A stretch of 64,000 nucleotides of DNA from Lucifuga dentata. Its lineage: Eukaryota; Chordata; Actinopteri; Ophidiiformes; Bythitidae. The stretch covers positions 345,733-409,732 of the forward strand of contig VXCM01000112.1 in assembly GCA_014773175.1 (NCBI GenBank). The letters are read 5' to 3'. The position numbers and the translations under genes are program-made. The notes beneath the pieces are model-generated. The model did no database searches. It was given only the letters and a program-made list of their open reading frames with translations, and had not been told where the DNA came from. Positions 62,701 to 64,000 of the stretch are shown piece after piece. Each line of letters begins with the position of its first letter. Position 1 is the stretch's first letter.

Positions 62701-62821
62701 AGATGAGACACTGGATTTTGAGGAGCAGATATTAGAAGCAGCAAAGTCCATCGCTGCAGCAACTAGCGCTCTTGTTAAATCTGCATCAGCAGCTCAAAGA
62801 GAACTGGTGGCACAAGGCAAG
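21722..62821 (+). CDS. tln2: Talin-2 gene, 52 coding exons, C-terminus outside the window
   Basis: Talin-2 is a cytoplasmic adaptor that binds integrin beta tails through its FERM head and couples them to actin and vinculin through a rod of 13 helical bundles. The exons give a continuous 2376-residue frame from ATG 21758, with matching phases at all 51 junctions. Numbering runs about 4 ahead of mammalian talin-1, so landmark residues can be located: membrane-facing lysines K324, K326 and K328, integrin-site R362 and W363 in F3, the S429-P430 kinase site, calpain site Q437/Q438, KANK-site G1408 in R7, and autoinhibitory E1774 in R9. Approximate domains: F0 1-88, F1 89-206, F2 209-312, F3 313-404, linker 405-485, R1 486-659, R2-R3 660-915, R4-R6 917-1361, R7 1362-1457 plus 1588-1659 with R8 inserted, R9-R12 1659-2298, R13 from about 2304. 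The last ~165 residues are missing only because the window ends. Talin-1 is excluded by paralogue-specific residues and by the resident miR-190. Teleosts often keep two copies (tln2a, tln2b); I cannot tell which this is. Confidence 0.97.
21976..22073 (+). CDS. tln2: tln2 exon 2: residues 46-78 (F0)
   Basis: Completes F0 with the conserved DYGLFLSDDDPRKGIWLE segment and ends in YYMLRNG. The intron before it is only 82 nt. Acceptor TTTCAG, donor GGG|GTAAGA, phase 0 out. Confidence 0.97.
22261..22390 (+). CDS. tln2: tln2 exon 3: residues 79-121 (F0/F1)
   Basis: Encodes the F0-F1 boundary, with EYKKKQRPQKIKMLDG and MVDDSKTVGELL. Acceptor TTCTAG, donor TAG|GTAAGT, phase 1 out. Confidence 0.97.
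22391..23051 (+). other. tln2: Intron 3
   Basis: Unique AT-rich sequence. No element recognised. Confidence 0.85.
23052..23207 (+). CDS. tln2: tln2 exon 4: residues 122-173 (F1 with basic loop)
   Basis: Covers the long F1 insert that contacts acidic lipids in talin-1: charged KEDGIGTLRKDRT, then RDERKMEKLKAKLHTDDD. Three Leu codons occur at 23144-23152 where I recall two in mammals, which accounts for one of the four residues of offset against talin-1. Acceptor TTTTCAG, donor ATT|GTGAGT, phase 1 out. Confidence 0.96.
23670..23812 (+). CDS. tln2: tln2 exon 5: residues 174-221 (F1/F2)
   Basis: Begins with conserved NWLDHSRTFREQGVEE and ends with DSRDPVQLNLLYVQ at the F1-F2 join. Acceptor TGTACAG, donor CAG|GTGAAC, phase 0 out. 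Confidence 0.97.
25172..25219. repeat. CT-rich microsatellite
   Basis: A pure CT run to 25192 followed by imperfect CTCT/TGTC units. Confidence 0.85.
26177..26210. repeat. CA microsatellite
   Basis: (CA)12 followed by CTCACACACA. Confidence 0.9.
28319..28446 (+). CDS. tln2: tln2 exon 6: residues 222-263 (F2)
   Basis: Opens with ARDDILNGSHPVSFDKACEF and continues through IQFGPHVEHKHKPGFL, the four-point-one-type F2 lobe with its membrane-facing basic patch. Acceptor TCCTCTAG, donor GGA|GTAAGC, phase 2 out. Confidence 0.97.
28780..28843 (+). CDS. tln2: tln2 exon 7: residues 264-285 (F2)
   Basis: The shortest confident coding exon (64 nt), encoding LKEFLPKEYIKQRG and EKKIFQ. Residue spacing around RGSEKK is the talin-2 form, one residue longer than talin-1. 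Acceptor CCGTAG, donor CAG|GTATGT. Confidence 0.96.
29008..29112 (+). CDS. tln2: tln2 exon 8: residues 286-320 (F2/F3)
   Basis: Encodes EHKNCGEMTEIEAKVKYVKL and ends in YGVSFFLVK at the start of the F3 PTB-like lobe. Acceptor GTCCAG, donor AAG|GTAAGA, phase 0. Confidence 0.97.
29181..29206. repeat. (TA)13 microsatellite
   Basis: A pure TA dinucleotide run. Confidence 0.9.
30111..30147. repeat. GT microsatellite
   Basis: A GT run with a single interruption, followed by overlapping GCATGC words. Confidence 0.9.
30962..31117 (+). CDS. tln2: tln2 exon 9: residues 321-372 (F3, integrin-binding)
   Basis: Encodes the core of F3, which binds the NPxY motif of integrin beta tails. K324, K326, K328 and L329 (membrane and membrane-proximal contacts; talin-1 numbers are four lower) and the R362-W363 pair are all present. 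PLTTVKRW is the talin-2 version of the site. Acceptor CTGACAG, donor CTG|GTACTG, phase 0. Confidence 0.97.
31118..31822 (+). other. tln2: Intron 9
   Basis: AT-rich unique sequence. Nothing recognised. Confidence 0.85.
31823..31924 (+). CDS. tln2: tln2 exon 10: residues 373-406 (end of F3)
   Basis: Encodes DFGEYQESYYSVQTTEGEQI and the final F3 helix QLIAGYIDIILKK. The donor is AAG|GCAAGT, a GC splice site in otherwise perfect consensus; no in-frame GT alternative fits the conserved protein. Acceptor GCCAAG. Confidence 0.95.
31925..31930 (+). promoter_or_regulatory. tln2: GC-type 5' splice site of intron 10
   Basis: GCAAGT after AAG. GC-AG introns are a minor class still handled by the major spliceosome. 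The intron is 105 nt and ends in TCTACAG. Confidence 0.85.
32030..32106 (+). CDS. tln2: tln2 exon 11: residues 407-431 (head-rod linker)
   Basis: Encodes KQSKDRFGLEGDEESTMLEE and SVSPK. S429-P430-K431 matches the CDK5-type site at talin-1 S425. The acceptor reads CAG|AAG|CAG, a NAGNAG arrangement that could drop one Lys. Donor GAA|GTGAGG, phase 2 out. Confidence 0.95.
32107..33163 (+). other. tln2: Intron 11
   Basis: Unique AT-rich DNA with no recognised element. Confidence 0.85.
33164..33347 (+). CDS. tln2: tln2 exon 12: residues 432-493 (linker, calpain site)
   Basis: Starts with STILQQQFNRVG. Q437/Q438 corresponds to the calpain-2 cleavage site of talin-1, which frees head from rod. The disordered linker continues to GQMHRGHMPPL just before R1. 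Acceptor GTGTTAG, donor CTG|GTGAGT, phase 0. Confidence 0.97.
33611..33634. repeat. GT microsatellite
   Basis: A short GT run with one CG interruption. Confidence 0.85.
33699..33890. mobile_element. MITE copy 3, truncated, inverted relative to copy 1
   Basis: Begins AAAGGACCACACTGGTG, then GCATGTTGGAGCCCAATATA, and continues with TTTTTCCTACCTTCCAGAC, which matches the reverse complement of the right end of the copy at 5498-6094. The match fades after about 190 bp and no second terminal repeat is found. Confidence 0.65.
35069..35182 (+). CDS. tln2: tln2 exon 13: residues 494-531 (R1)
   Basis: First helix of the rod: SLAQQALMGTINSSMQAVQQ, then LPPLGHDL. Acceptor TTGTCAG, donor TTG|GTGAGT, phase 0. 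Confidence 0.96.
35183..36554 (+). other. tln2: Introns 13 and 14, flanking exon 14
   Basis: Unique sequence on both sides of the 109-nt exon 14. No repeats of note. Confidence 0.8.
35789..35897 (+). CDS. tln2: tln2 exon 14: residues 532-567 (R1)
   Basis: Encodes ASRVWVQNKMDESKHEIHSQ and DAITAGTASVVNLTA. VWVQNK distinguishes it from talin-1. Acceptor TGACAG, donor CAG|GTAAGT, phase 1 out. Confidence 0.97.
36555..36763 (+). CDS. tln2: tln2 exon 15: residues 568-637 (R1, vinculin site 1)
   Basis: Encodes TDYTAVGCAITTISSNLTEM, and near its end AARMLAGAVSDLLRSV, which aligns with the first vinculin-binding helix of talin-1 (VBS1). Such helices are buried until force unfolds the bundle. Acceptor CTGCAG, donor GAG|GTGAGA, phase 0 out. 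Confidence 0.97.
37036..37134 (+). CDS. tln2: tln2 exon 16: residues 638-670 (R1/R2)
   Basis: Encodes PRQTVLTAAGSIGQASGDLL and ends ETDEKFQ. The donor CAG|GTTGGA is weak past the GT. Acceptor CACACAG. Confidence 0.95.
37135..37764 (+). other. tln2: Intron 16
   Basis: Unique AT-rich sequence with a small palindrome near 37430. Nothing else. Confidence 0.8.
37765..37932 (+). CDS. tln2: tln2 exon 17: residues 671-726 (R2)
   Basis: Encodes DILMNLAKAVANAAAMLVLK and QNRVIAAATQCALSTSQLV. Acceptor TTTTAG, donor AAG|GTAAAC, phase 0. Confidence 0.97.
38233..38527 (+). CDS. tln2: tln2 exon 18: residues 727-824 (R2/R3)
   Basis: The longest exon here (295 nt). Encodes VVSPTISSPVCQEQLVEAGK, then GRYDQATDTIMNVTENIF entering R3, the least stable bundle and the first to open under force in talin-1. 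Acceptor GCACAG, donor CTG|GTGAGT, phase 1 out. Confidence 0.97.
38528..39753 (+). other. tln2: Intron 18
   Basis: Unique sequence. No recognisable element. Confidence 0.8.
39754..39920 (+). CDS. tln2: tln2 exon 19: residues 825-880 (R3)
   Basis: Encodes EMVRQARVLAQATSDLVNAM and KKLLAAAKLLADATARMVE. R3 binds vinculin when open and RIAM when closed in talin-1. Acceptor AATAG, donor AAG|GTATGA, phase 0 out. Confidence 0.97.
40559..40611. repeat. Imperfect TG tract upstream of exon 20
   Basis: TG-rich run with several interruptions, ending about 17 nt before the exon 20 acceptor, where it partly replaces the usual pyrimidine tract. Confidence 0.8.
40629..40757 (+). CDS. tln2: tln2 exon 20: residues 881-923 (R3/R4)
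   Basis: Encodes GAAAYPENEDQQQRLREAAE and NAAAQNAIKKKLVNRLE at the R3-R4 boundary. Acceptor CTTAAG, donor GAG|GTGAGT, phase 0. Confidence 0.97.
41705..41771. repeat. CT microsatellite
   Basis: A long CT run with one TT interruption, preceded by an ambiguous base at 41704. Its length in the assembly may be wrong. Confidence 0.9.
41866..41908. repeat. Perfect palindrome, 21-bp arms, 1-nt centre
   Basis: 41866-41886 (CTGCTTAGTCTTTATTTCATG) is exactly the reverse complement of 41888-41908, around a single A. The loop is too short for a miRNA precursor. Confidence 0.95.
42100..42213 (+). CDS. tln2: tln2 exon 21: residues 924-961 (R4)
   Basis: Encodes AAKQAAAAATQTIAAAQNAA and HQQLVHSCK. Acceptor GAACAG, donor AAG|GTATGC, phase 0. 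Confidence 0.96.
42368..42481 (+). CDS. tln2: tln2 exon 22: residues 962-999 (R4)
   Basis: Encodes AVADSIPQLVQGMRSSQAHP and QLALIMASQSFLQ. The donor CAG|GTTGGA has the same weak sequence as exon 16. The intron that follows is 137 nt. Confidence 0.96.
42619..42753 (+). CDS. tln2: tln2 exon 23: residues 1000-1044 (R4)
   Basis: Encodes PGSKMVTSAKSAVPTVAEQA and CAKNLATCLAELRTATQK. Acceptor TGTCAG, donor AAG|GTAAAG, phase 0. Confidence 0.96.
42979..43107 (+). CDS. tln2: tln2 exon 24: residues 1045-1087 (R5)
   Basis: Encodes AHEACGPLEIDSALKTVQTL and ends LKPLPGET. Acceptor TTGAAG (weak), donor ACG|GTCAGT. Confidence 0.96.
43236..43338 (+). CDS. tln2: tln2 exon 25: residues 1088-1121 (R5)
   Basis: Encodes LEKCAQDLGSTSKTVGSSMA and AAQGNEHYT. 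Acceptor CACAG, donor CAG|GTAAGA, phase 1 out. Confidence 0.96.
43339..44488 (+). other. tln2: Intron 25
   Basis: Mostly unique sequence, with the 26-bp-arm palindrome at 43998-44055. Confidence 0.8.
43998..44055. repeat. Perfect inverted repeat, 26-bp arms, 6-nt loop
   Basis: 43998-44023 and 44030-44055 are exact reverse complements around CTCTCT. The pairing is perfect, which suggests a recent event. It would form a strong hairpin in the pre-mRNA. Confidence 0.95.
44489..44697 (+). CDS. tln2: tln2 exon 26: residues 1122-1191 (R5)
   Basis: Encodes GVAARETAQALRTLAQAARG and ends GDAESQQRLAQ. Acceptor TTGTCAG, donor CAG|GTAGCA, phase 0 out. Confidence 0.96.
45044..45163 (+). CDS. tln2: tln2 exon 27: residues 1192-1231 (R5/R6)
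   Basis: Encodes VAKAVSHSLNNCVNCLPGQK, then IGEASKKLLVDT. Acceptor TTTCAG, donor ACT|GTGAGT, phase 0. Confidence 0.96.
45366..45563 (+). CDS. tln2: tln2 exon 28: residues 1232-1297 (R6)
   Basis: Encodes LPPCSKSFQEAQTDLNHTAA and KFSEDFDEFLDAGIEMAG. Acceptor GTGAAG, donor CAA|GTAGGT, phase 0. Confidence 0.96.
46162..46301 (+). CDS. tln2: tln2 exon 29: residues 1298-1343 (R6)
   Basis: Encodes SKEDQIQVIGNLKNISMASS and KNLLAVAA. The acceptor is AAGCAG, a NAGNAG pair: using the upstream AG (start 46159) would add one Gln. Donor AAG|GTGTGA, phase 2 out. Confidence 0.95.
46775..46868 (+). CDS. tln2: tln2 exon 30: residues 1344-1375 (R6/R7)
   Basis: Encodes AVTESINQLITLCTQQAAGQ and NALRELE. Acceptor TTTCAG, donor GAG|GTAGCC, phase 0 out. 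Confidence 0.96.
47118..47207 (+). CDS. tln2: tln2 exon 31: residues 1376-1405 (R7)
   Basis: Encodes AVRGLLDNPNEPVNELSYFD and IESVMENSK. Acceptor GCACAG, donor AAG|GTACAG. The next intron is 94 nt. Confidence 0.96.
47302..47424 (+). CDS. tln2: tln2 exon 32: residues 1406-1446 (R7, KANK site)
   Basis: Encodes VLGESMAGISQHCKTGD; G1408 matches talin-1 G1404, needed for KANK binding, which ties adhesions to microtubule capture. Ends ALCGLTEAAGQ. Acceptor CATCAG, donor CAG|GTGAGA. Confidence 0.97.
47933..48076 (+). CDS. tln2: tln2 exon 33: residues 1447-1494 (R7/R8)
   Basis: Encodes ASYLVGVSDPNSQSGHEGLV and FARANQAIQMACQNLVD, entering R8, a four-helix bundle inserted into R7. Acceptor TCTAAG, donor CAG|GTGAGA. 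Confidence 0.97.
48302..48463 (+). CDS. tln2: tln2 exon 34: residues 1495-1548 (R8)
   Basis: Encodes VLSAATIVAKHTSALCNACR and FVQSAKEVANTTANLVKTIK. R8 binds LD-motif partners (RIAM, DLC1) and vinculin in talin-1. Acceptor TTTTCAG, weak donor AAG|GTCAAC. Confidence 0.97.
48632..48772 (+). CDS. tln2: tln2 exon 35: residues 1549-1595 (R8 back to R7)
   Basis: Encodes TVDGDFSEENRNRCRLATAP and NPEFASIPAQISNE. Acceptor GTTTCAG, weak donor GAG|GTATTT. Confidence 0.96.
49490..49671 (+). CDS. tln2: tln2 exon 36: residues 1596-1655 (R7)
   Basis: Encodes GSAAQEPIVRSARAMLDSST and ILAGHSRTVSDSIKSLITSI. Acceptor CTGCAG after a T-rich tract, donor AAG|GTCAGT, phase 2 out. Confidence 0.97.
50015..50147 (+). 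CDS. tln2: tln2 exon 37: residues 1656-1700 (R9)
   Basis: Encodes DKAPGQRECDYSIDNINKCI and LAAVGQSLPCRDDI. R9 is the rod bundle that masks the F3 integrin site in the autoinhibited form. Acceptor TTGCTAG, donor GAA|GTGAGT, phase 0 out. Confidence 0.97.
50261..50362 (+). CDS. tln2: tln2 exon 38: residues 1701-1734 (R9)
   Basis: Encodes ALQEQLTSSVQEIGHLIDPV and GEAAQLGHK. I placed the end at AAG|GTGCTG because family members read GHKVTQ. A second GT six nt on (CTG|GTATAT) would add Val-Leu in frame. Confidence 0.9.
50476..50646 (+). CDS. tln2: tln2 exon 39: residues 1735-1791 (R9, autoinhibition)
   Basis: Encodes VTQLASYFDPLIVASVGLAS and ALQMLYAAKEGGGNPK. E1774 in TMSESALQ matches talin-1 E1770, the residue that contacts F3 in the closed form. 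Acceptor TTCTAG, donor AAG|GTAGTA. Confidence 0.97.
50730..50929. mobile_element. Compact foldback MITE, copy 2
   Basis: About 200 bp, essentially two inverted arms. The left arm starts TTAAAGGACCATACCAGTGG; the right arm reads back as ATAAAGGATCATACCAGTGA, and both continue TTTTGCATGT.TGAGCC.AATAA. Same family as the copies at 5498 and 33699. It lies inside intron 39. Confidence 0.75.
51376..51522 (+). CDS. tln2: tln2 exon 40: residues 1792-1840 (R9)
   Basis: Encodes AYHTHDAISEAVQLMKEAVD and MVTLNEAASEGGMVGGMV. Acceptor GCCCAG, donor AGG|GTGAGT. Confidence 0.97.
52461..52562 (+). CDS. tln2: tln2 exon 41: residues 1841-1874 (R10)
   Basis: Encodes LDEGTPPEPEGSFVDYQTTM and KAIAITAQEM. Acceptor TTCACAG, donor ATG|GTGAGC. 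Confidence 0.97.
52716..52835 (+). CDS. tln2: tln2 exon 42: residues 1875-1914 (R10)
   Basis: Encodes MTKSVTCPEELGGLASQVTV and AAATAEPEE. Acceptor GTCATCAG, donor GAG|GTGAGG. Confidence 0.97.
53431..53465. repeat. Perfect palindrome, 17-bp arms, 1-nt centre
   Basis: CATGATTGCCATTATGA at 53431-53447 is the exact reverse complement of 53449-53465 around a C. It ends 46 nt before exon 43, so a folded transcript could affect that acceptor. Confidence 0.95.
53512..53658 (+). CDS. tln2: tln2 exon 43: residues 1915-1963 (R10)
   Basis: Encodes VGFQIKTRVQELGHSCIYLV and ends KRELIECARAVTEK, the first half of the helix matching talin-1 vinculin site VBS3. Acceptor TTTCAG, donor AAG|GTAAGA. Confidence 0.97.
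54612..54778 (+). CDS. tln2: tln2 exon 44: residues 1964-2018 (R10/R11)
   Basis: Begins VSLVLSALQAGNKGTQACIT, completing the VBS3 helix, and ends ENEESFADH. Acceptor TTCCAG, donor CAG|GTGCAA, phase 2 out. Confidence 0.97.
55276..55459 (+). CDS. tln2: tln2 exon 45: residues 2019-2080 (R11)
   Basis: Encodes ESILKTAKMLVEDTKLLVAG and TITQLTEVVKLGATSMGS. R11 and R12 carry the second integrin-binding site in talin-1. Acceptor CTTCAG, donor CAG|GTGACA, phase 0 out. Confidence 0.97.
55930..56055 (+). CDS. tln2: tln2 exon 46: residues 2081-2122 (R11)
   Basis: Encodes VVLINAVRDVAKALAELISA and DDPSMYQLKNAAK. Acceptor TTCTCAG, donor AAG|GTAAAG. Confidence 0.97.
56056..57107 (+). other. tln2: Intron 46
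   Basis: Contains a G homopolymer with an N (56504-56526). The rest is unique sequence. Confidence 0.8.
56504..56526. repeat. Poly-G run containing an N
   Basis: Uninterrupted G with an ambiguous base at 56515. The true length is uncertain. Confidence 0.85.
57108..57224 (+). CDS. tln2: tln2 exon 47: residues 2123-2161 (R11/R12)
   Basis: Encodes VMVTNVTSLLKTVKAVEDEA and ALEATIECIKQELT. Acceptor TGACAG, donor ACA|GTAAGA. Confidence 0.97.
57736..57921 (+). CDS. tln2: tln2 exon 48: residues 2162-2223 (R12)
   Basis: Encodes VFQSKDVPDKSTTPEEFIRM, then GITIATAKAVAAGNS and VIATANLSRKAISDML. Acceptor GTCCAG, weak donor AAG|GTGCTA. Confidence 0.97.
58411..58518 (+). CDS. tln2: tln2 exon 49: residues 2224-2259 (R12)
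   Basis: Encodes QAAYYPDVGEELRNKVLQYG and GYINLLEQVLQ. More diverged from mammals than most exons. Acceptor CTCCAG, donor CAG|GTTAGA. Confidence 0.95.
59384..59483 (+). CDS. tln2: tln2 exon 50: residues 2260-2292 (R12)
   Basis: Encodes VLQKPAQKQQLATHSKHVAA and ELIQTAEAMK, the last helix of R12. Acceptor TTTTCAG, donor AAG|GTGAGG, phase 1 out. Confidence 0.97.
60156..60190. repeat. CT-rich tract before the candidate microexon
   Basis: A CTCT/TTTC run that may serve as, or extend, the polypyrimidine tract of the candidate microexon at 60203. Confidence 0.8.
60203..60208 (+). CDS. tln2: Candidate 6-nt alternative microexon (adds Asp-Gly)
   Basis: ATGGAG lies between CTGCTCCCTCAG and GTAAGT. 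A long CT/TTTC tract precedes it, with two UGC triplets within 15 nt of the AG, the arrangement recognised by the neural splicing factor SRRM4. Intron 50 is phase 1 and six nt keeps the frame: skipping gives K-G-S-E-Y, inclusion gives K-D-G-G-S-E-Y. The site is at the R12-R13 boundary. Splice signals are read directly from the sequence; actual use is inferred. Confidence 0.5.
60726..60850 (+). CDS. tln2: tln2 exon 51: residues 2293-2334 (R12-R13 linker, R13)
   Basis: Encodes EYVDPEDPTVIAETELLGAA and EAAAKKLEQLKPRAKPK, the start of R13, the THATCH-type actin-binding bundle. Acceptor TTTCAG, donor AAG|GTATTA, phase 0 out. Confidence 0.97.
60851..62695 (+). other. tln2: Intron 51, host of mir-190
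   Basis: Unique sequence apart from the miR-190 hairpin at 62267-62351. Confidence 0.8.
62267..62351 (+). ncRNA. mir190a: miR-190 precursor hairpin
   Basis: An 85-nt stem-loop. The 5p arm TGATATGTTTGATATATTAG (continuing GT, 62281-62302) is the known mature miR-190 sequence. The 3p arm, from CTATATATCAAACATATTCC (62318-62338), matches miR-190a-3p as I recall it. Human MIR190A lies in an intron of TLN2 on the sense strand, so gene order and orientation are conserved here. It probably derives from the tln2 primary transcript. Assignment to 190a rather than 190b rests on the 3p arm and the host gene. Confidence 0.95.
62696..62821 (+). CDS. tln2: tln2 exon 52: residues 2335-2376 (R13), last exon in window
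   Basis: Encodes QADETLDFEEQILEAAKSIA and SAAQRELVAQGK. Acceptor TTTTCAG, donor AAG|GTCAGT, phase 0 out. The remaining exons, with the rest of R13 and the dimerisation helix, lie beyond 64000. Confidence 0.97.
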
Positions 62822-62855
62822 GTCAGTCGACACACCCTCTCACACACTAAGCAAA

Positions 62856-64000
62856 AAATATTTATTTATTTATCTATCTTTATTTCGGTCTTAACACATA
62901 AAATCAACATAAAAACAAAGAGAAACAGAGAAACATCTCAACAGCGACTGAAAAGGTGTAGGCTGAAGCCAAGCTTATTATATGCCTACCCTTCTCACTT
63001 ATCAACATCTATACAACACCATAAACATAAATAGCATGTACCTATAGGCAGTAGTCCATATTATCTCAACAAAATTTGTATATTTATTTCCACGTGTCTT
63101 CAAAAAAAAAAATATTATAAATAAAAGACAACCAAAACAAAAACATTAAAAAAAAAAAAACCAATGATCTCAGACCAATATTTCCTCATATTTTTTCAAA
63201 ATGTTCAACTTAAACATTTTCTTAAATTTAACCATTGTTGTACATGTTTTTAACTCATCTTCAAGCTTATTCCATAAATTAACCCCTTTAACTGAAATAC
63301 ATCTGTTTTTCAAATCTGTTCTTACTTTAATTTTCCAAAACATATGACTTCCTTTAAGATTATAGCAACTCTCTCTCTTTTGAAAAGCACTTTGTATATT
63401 CTTTGGTAACAGACAATTATACACTTTATACATTAACTGAGCAATAGCATAATCTACAAGATCATTAAATTTCAATATTTGTAATTTAACTAAAAGTGGG
63501 TTTGATGGTTCTCAATAATTACTTCTGCTGATAATTCTTATTGCTCTCTTTTGTAACTTAAAAATTTGATCGATATGAGTTTTTTTTGCATTTCCCCAAA
63601 TCGCTACACAGTAATTTATGTACAGAGCAATAATTGAATAGTACAGAATATGCAATGCGTTATCATTCAACAGATTTTTAGCTTTATATAGAATTGCTAT
63701 TGATTTTAACACTTTAGATCCCACATGAGTTATGTGCGATTTCCAGCACAATTTATCATCGATTATAACCCCTAAAAATTTAGTTTTCTTTACTCCTTCA
63801 ATTTCTATATTTCCTATTTTCCTATTTTTATTTGAGCGTTTATGTTGACCATTCGATTACTAAATATCATAAATTTAGTTTTTTCAAGGTTCAGATAAAG
63901 TAAAAAACTGGTTTGATATTAATAAATTATTCAGAGATAATTTATTAATATCAAACCAGTTTTTTACTTTATCCATTTCTCTGTCAACTGTGTGTAACAT
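62856..64000 (-). mobile_element. 3' part of an L2-like LINE
   Basis: Read on the minus strand, the reverse-transcriptase C-terminal region is clear: NKLSLN near 63930, KTKFLGVIIDDKL then CWKSHITHVGSKVLKSIAIL (63751 downward), LQKRAIRIISRSNY, and after one in-frame TGA near 63510, LKFNDLVDYAIAQLMYKV through SVKGVNLWNKLEDEL to a stop at 63170. The 3' UTR contains a CTTCAGCCTACACC word that I associate with teleost L2 elements, and an AT-rich tail near 62860. A frameshift near 63855 and an inverted insertion at 63894-63973 show it is dead. The 5' part is cut off by the window edge. Clade assignment (L2-like) is from motif style only. Confidence 0.85.
63894..63973. repeat. Perfect inverted repeat inside the LINE, 36-bp arms
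   Basis: 63894-63929 and 63938-63973 are exact reverse complements around the 8-nt loop TTCAGAGA. One arm continues the normal LINE frame; the other is an inserted inverted copy. Confidence 0.95.

Larger units (their letters stand above)
62822..64000 (+). other. tln2: Intron 52 (continues past the window)
   Basis: After about 35 nt the intron is filled by the minus-strand LINE fragment up to the window edge. Confidence 0.85.

Overview
The window is animal nuclear DNA, most likely from a ray-finned (teleost) fish. It holds most of one gene on the + strand: talin-2 (tln2), the large adaptor that links integrin tails to actin. I traced 52 coding exons from the ATG at 21758 to the end of an exon at 62821. 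Every splice phase joins cleanly, and the exons add up to 7128 coding nt (2376 codons, no internal stop). Vertebrate talin-2 is about 2540 residues, so roughly the last 165 (the end of R13 and the C-terminal dimerisation helix) lie beyond the right edge. Assignment to talin-2 rather than talin-1 rests on paralogue-specific residues (for example ICVRQCNVV in F0 and PLTTVKRW in F3) and on an intronic miR-190 hairpin, a known resident of vertebrate TLN2.

Layout. 1-21721 is non-coding, either a 5' UTR intron or upstream DNA. I see no CpG-rich promoter there, only microsatellites, a foldback MITE flanked by TTAA, an inverted/direct repeat cluster near 8.4 kb, and a decayed minus-strand scrap of ribosomal protein L10. 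21722-33347 encodes the FERM head (F0-F3) and the calpain-cleavable linker. 35069-62821 encodes rod domains R1 to part of R13. The last intron (62822 onward) carries a 3' LINE fragment on the minus strand that runs off the window.

Points worth a second look: (1) a candidate 6-nt, frame-preserving microexon at 60203-60208, with a long pyrimidine tract, UGC motifs at the 3' splice site and a perfect GTAAGT donor, which would insert two residues at the R12/R13 boundary; (2) the mir-190 hairpin in intron 51; (3) a GC-AG intron after exon 10; (4) a 36-nt inverted copy inside the LINE that looks like a template-switch scar, and three other near-perfect short-loop palindromes in introns; (5) a three-copy MITE family; (6) alternative-splice ambiguities (tandem donor, NAGNAG acceptors).

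How it works together: the head binds integrin beta tails, membrane and actin, the linker is a protease and kinase target, and the rod is a chain of helical bundles that unfold under force to expose vinculin sites and also bind KANK and RIAM/DLC1-type partners. miR-190 lies on the sense strand inside the gene and is probably processed from the tln2 primary transcript.
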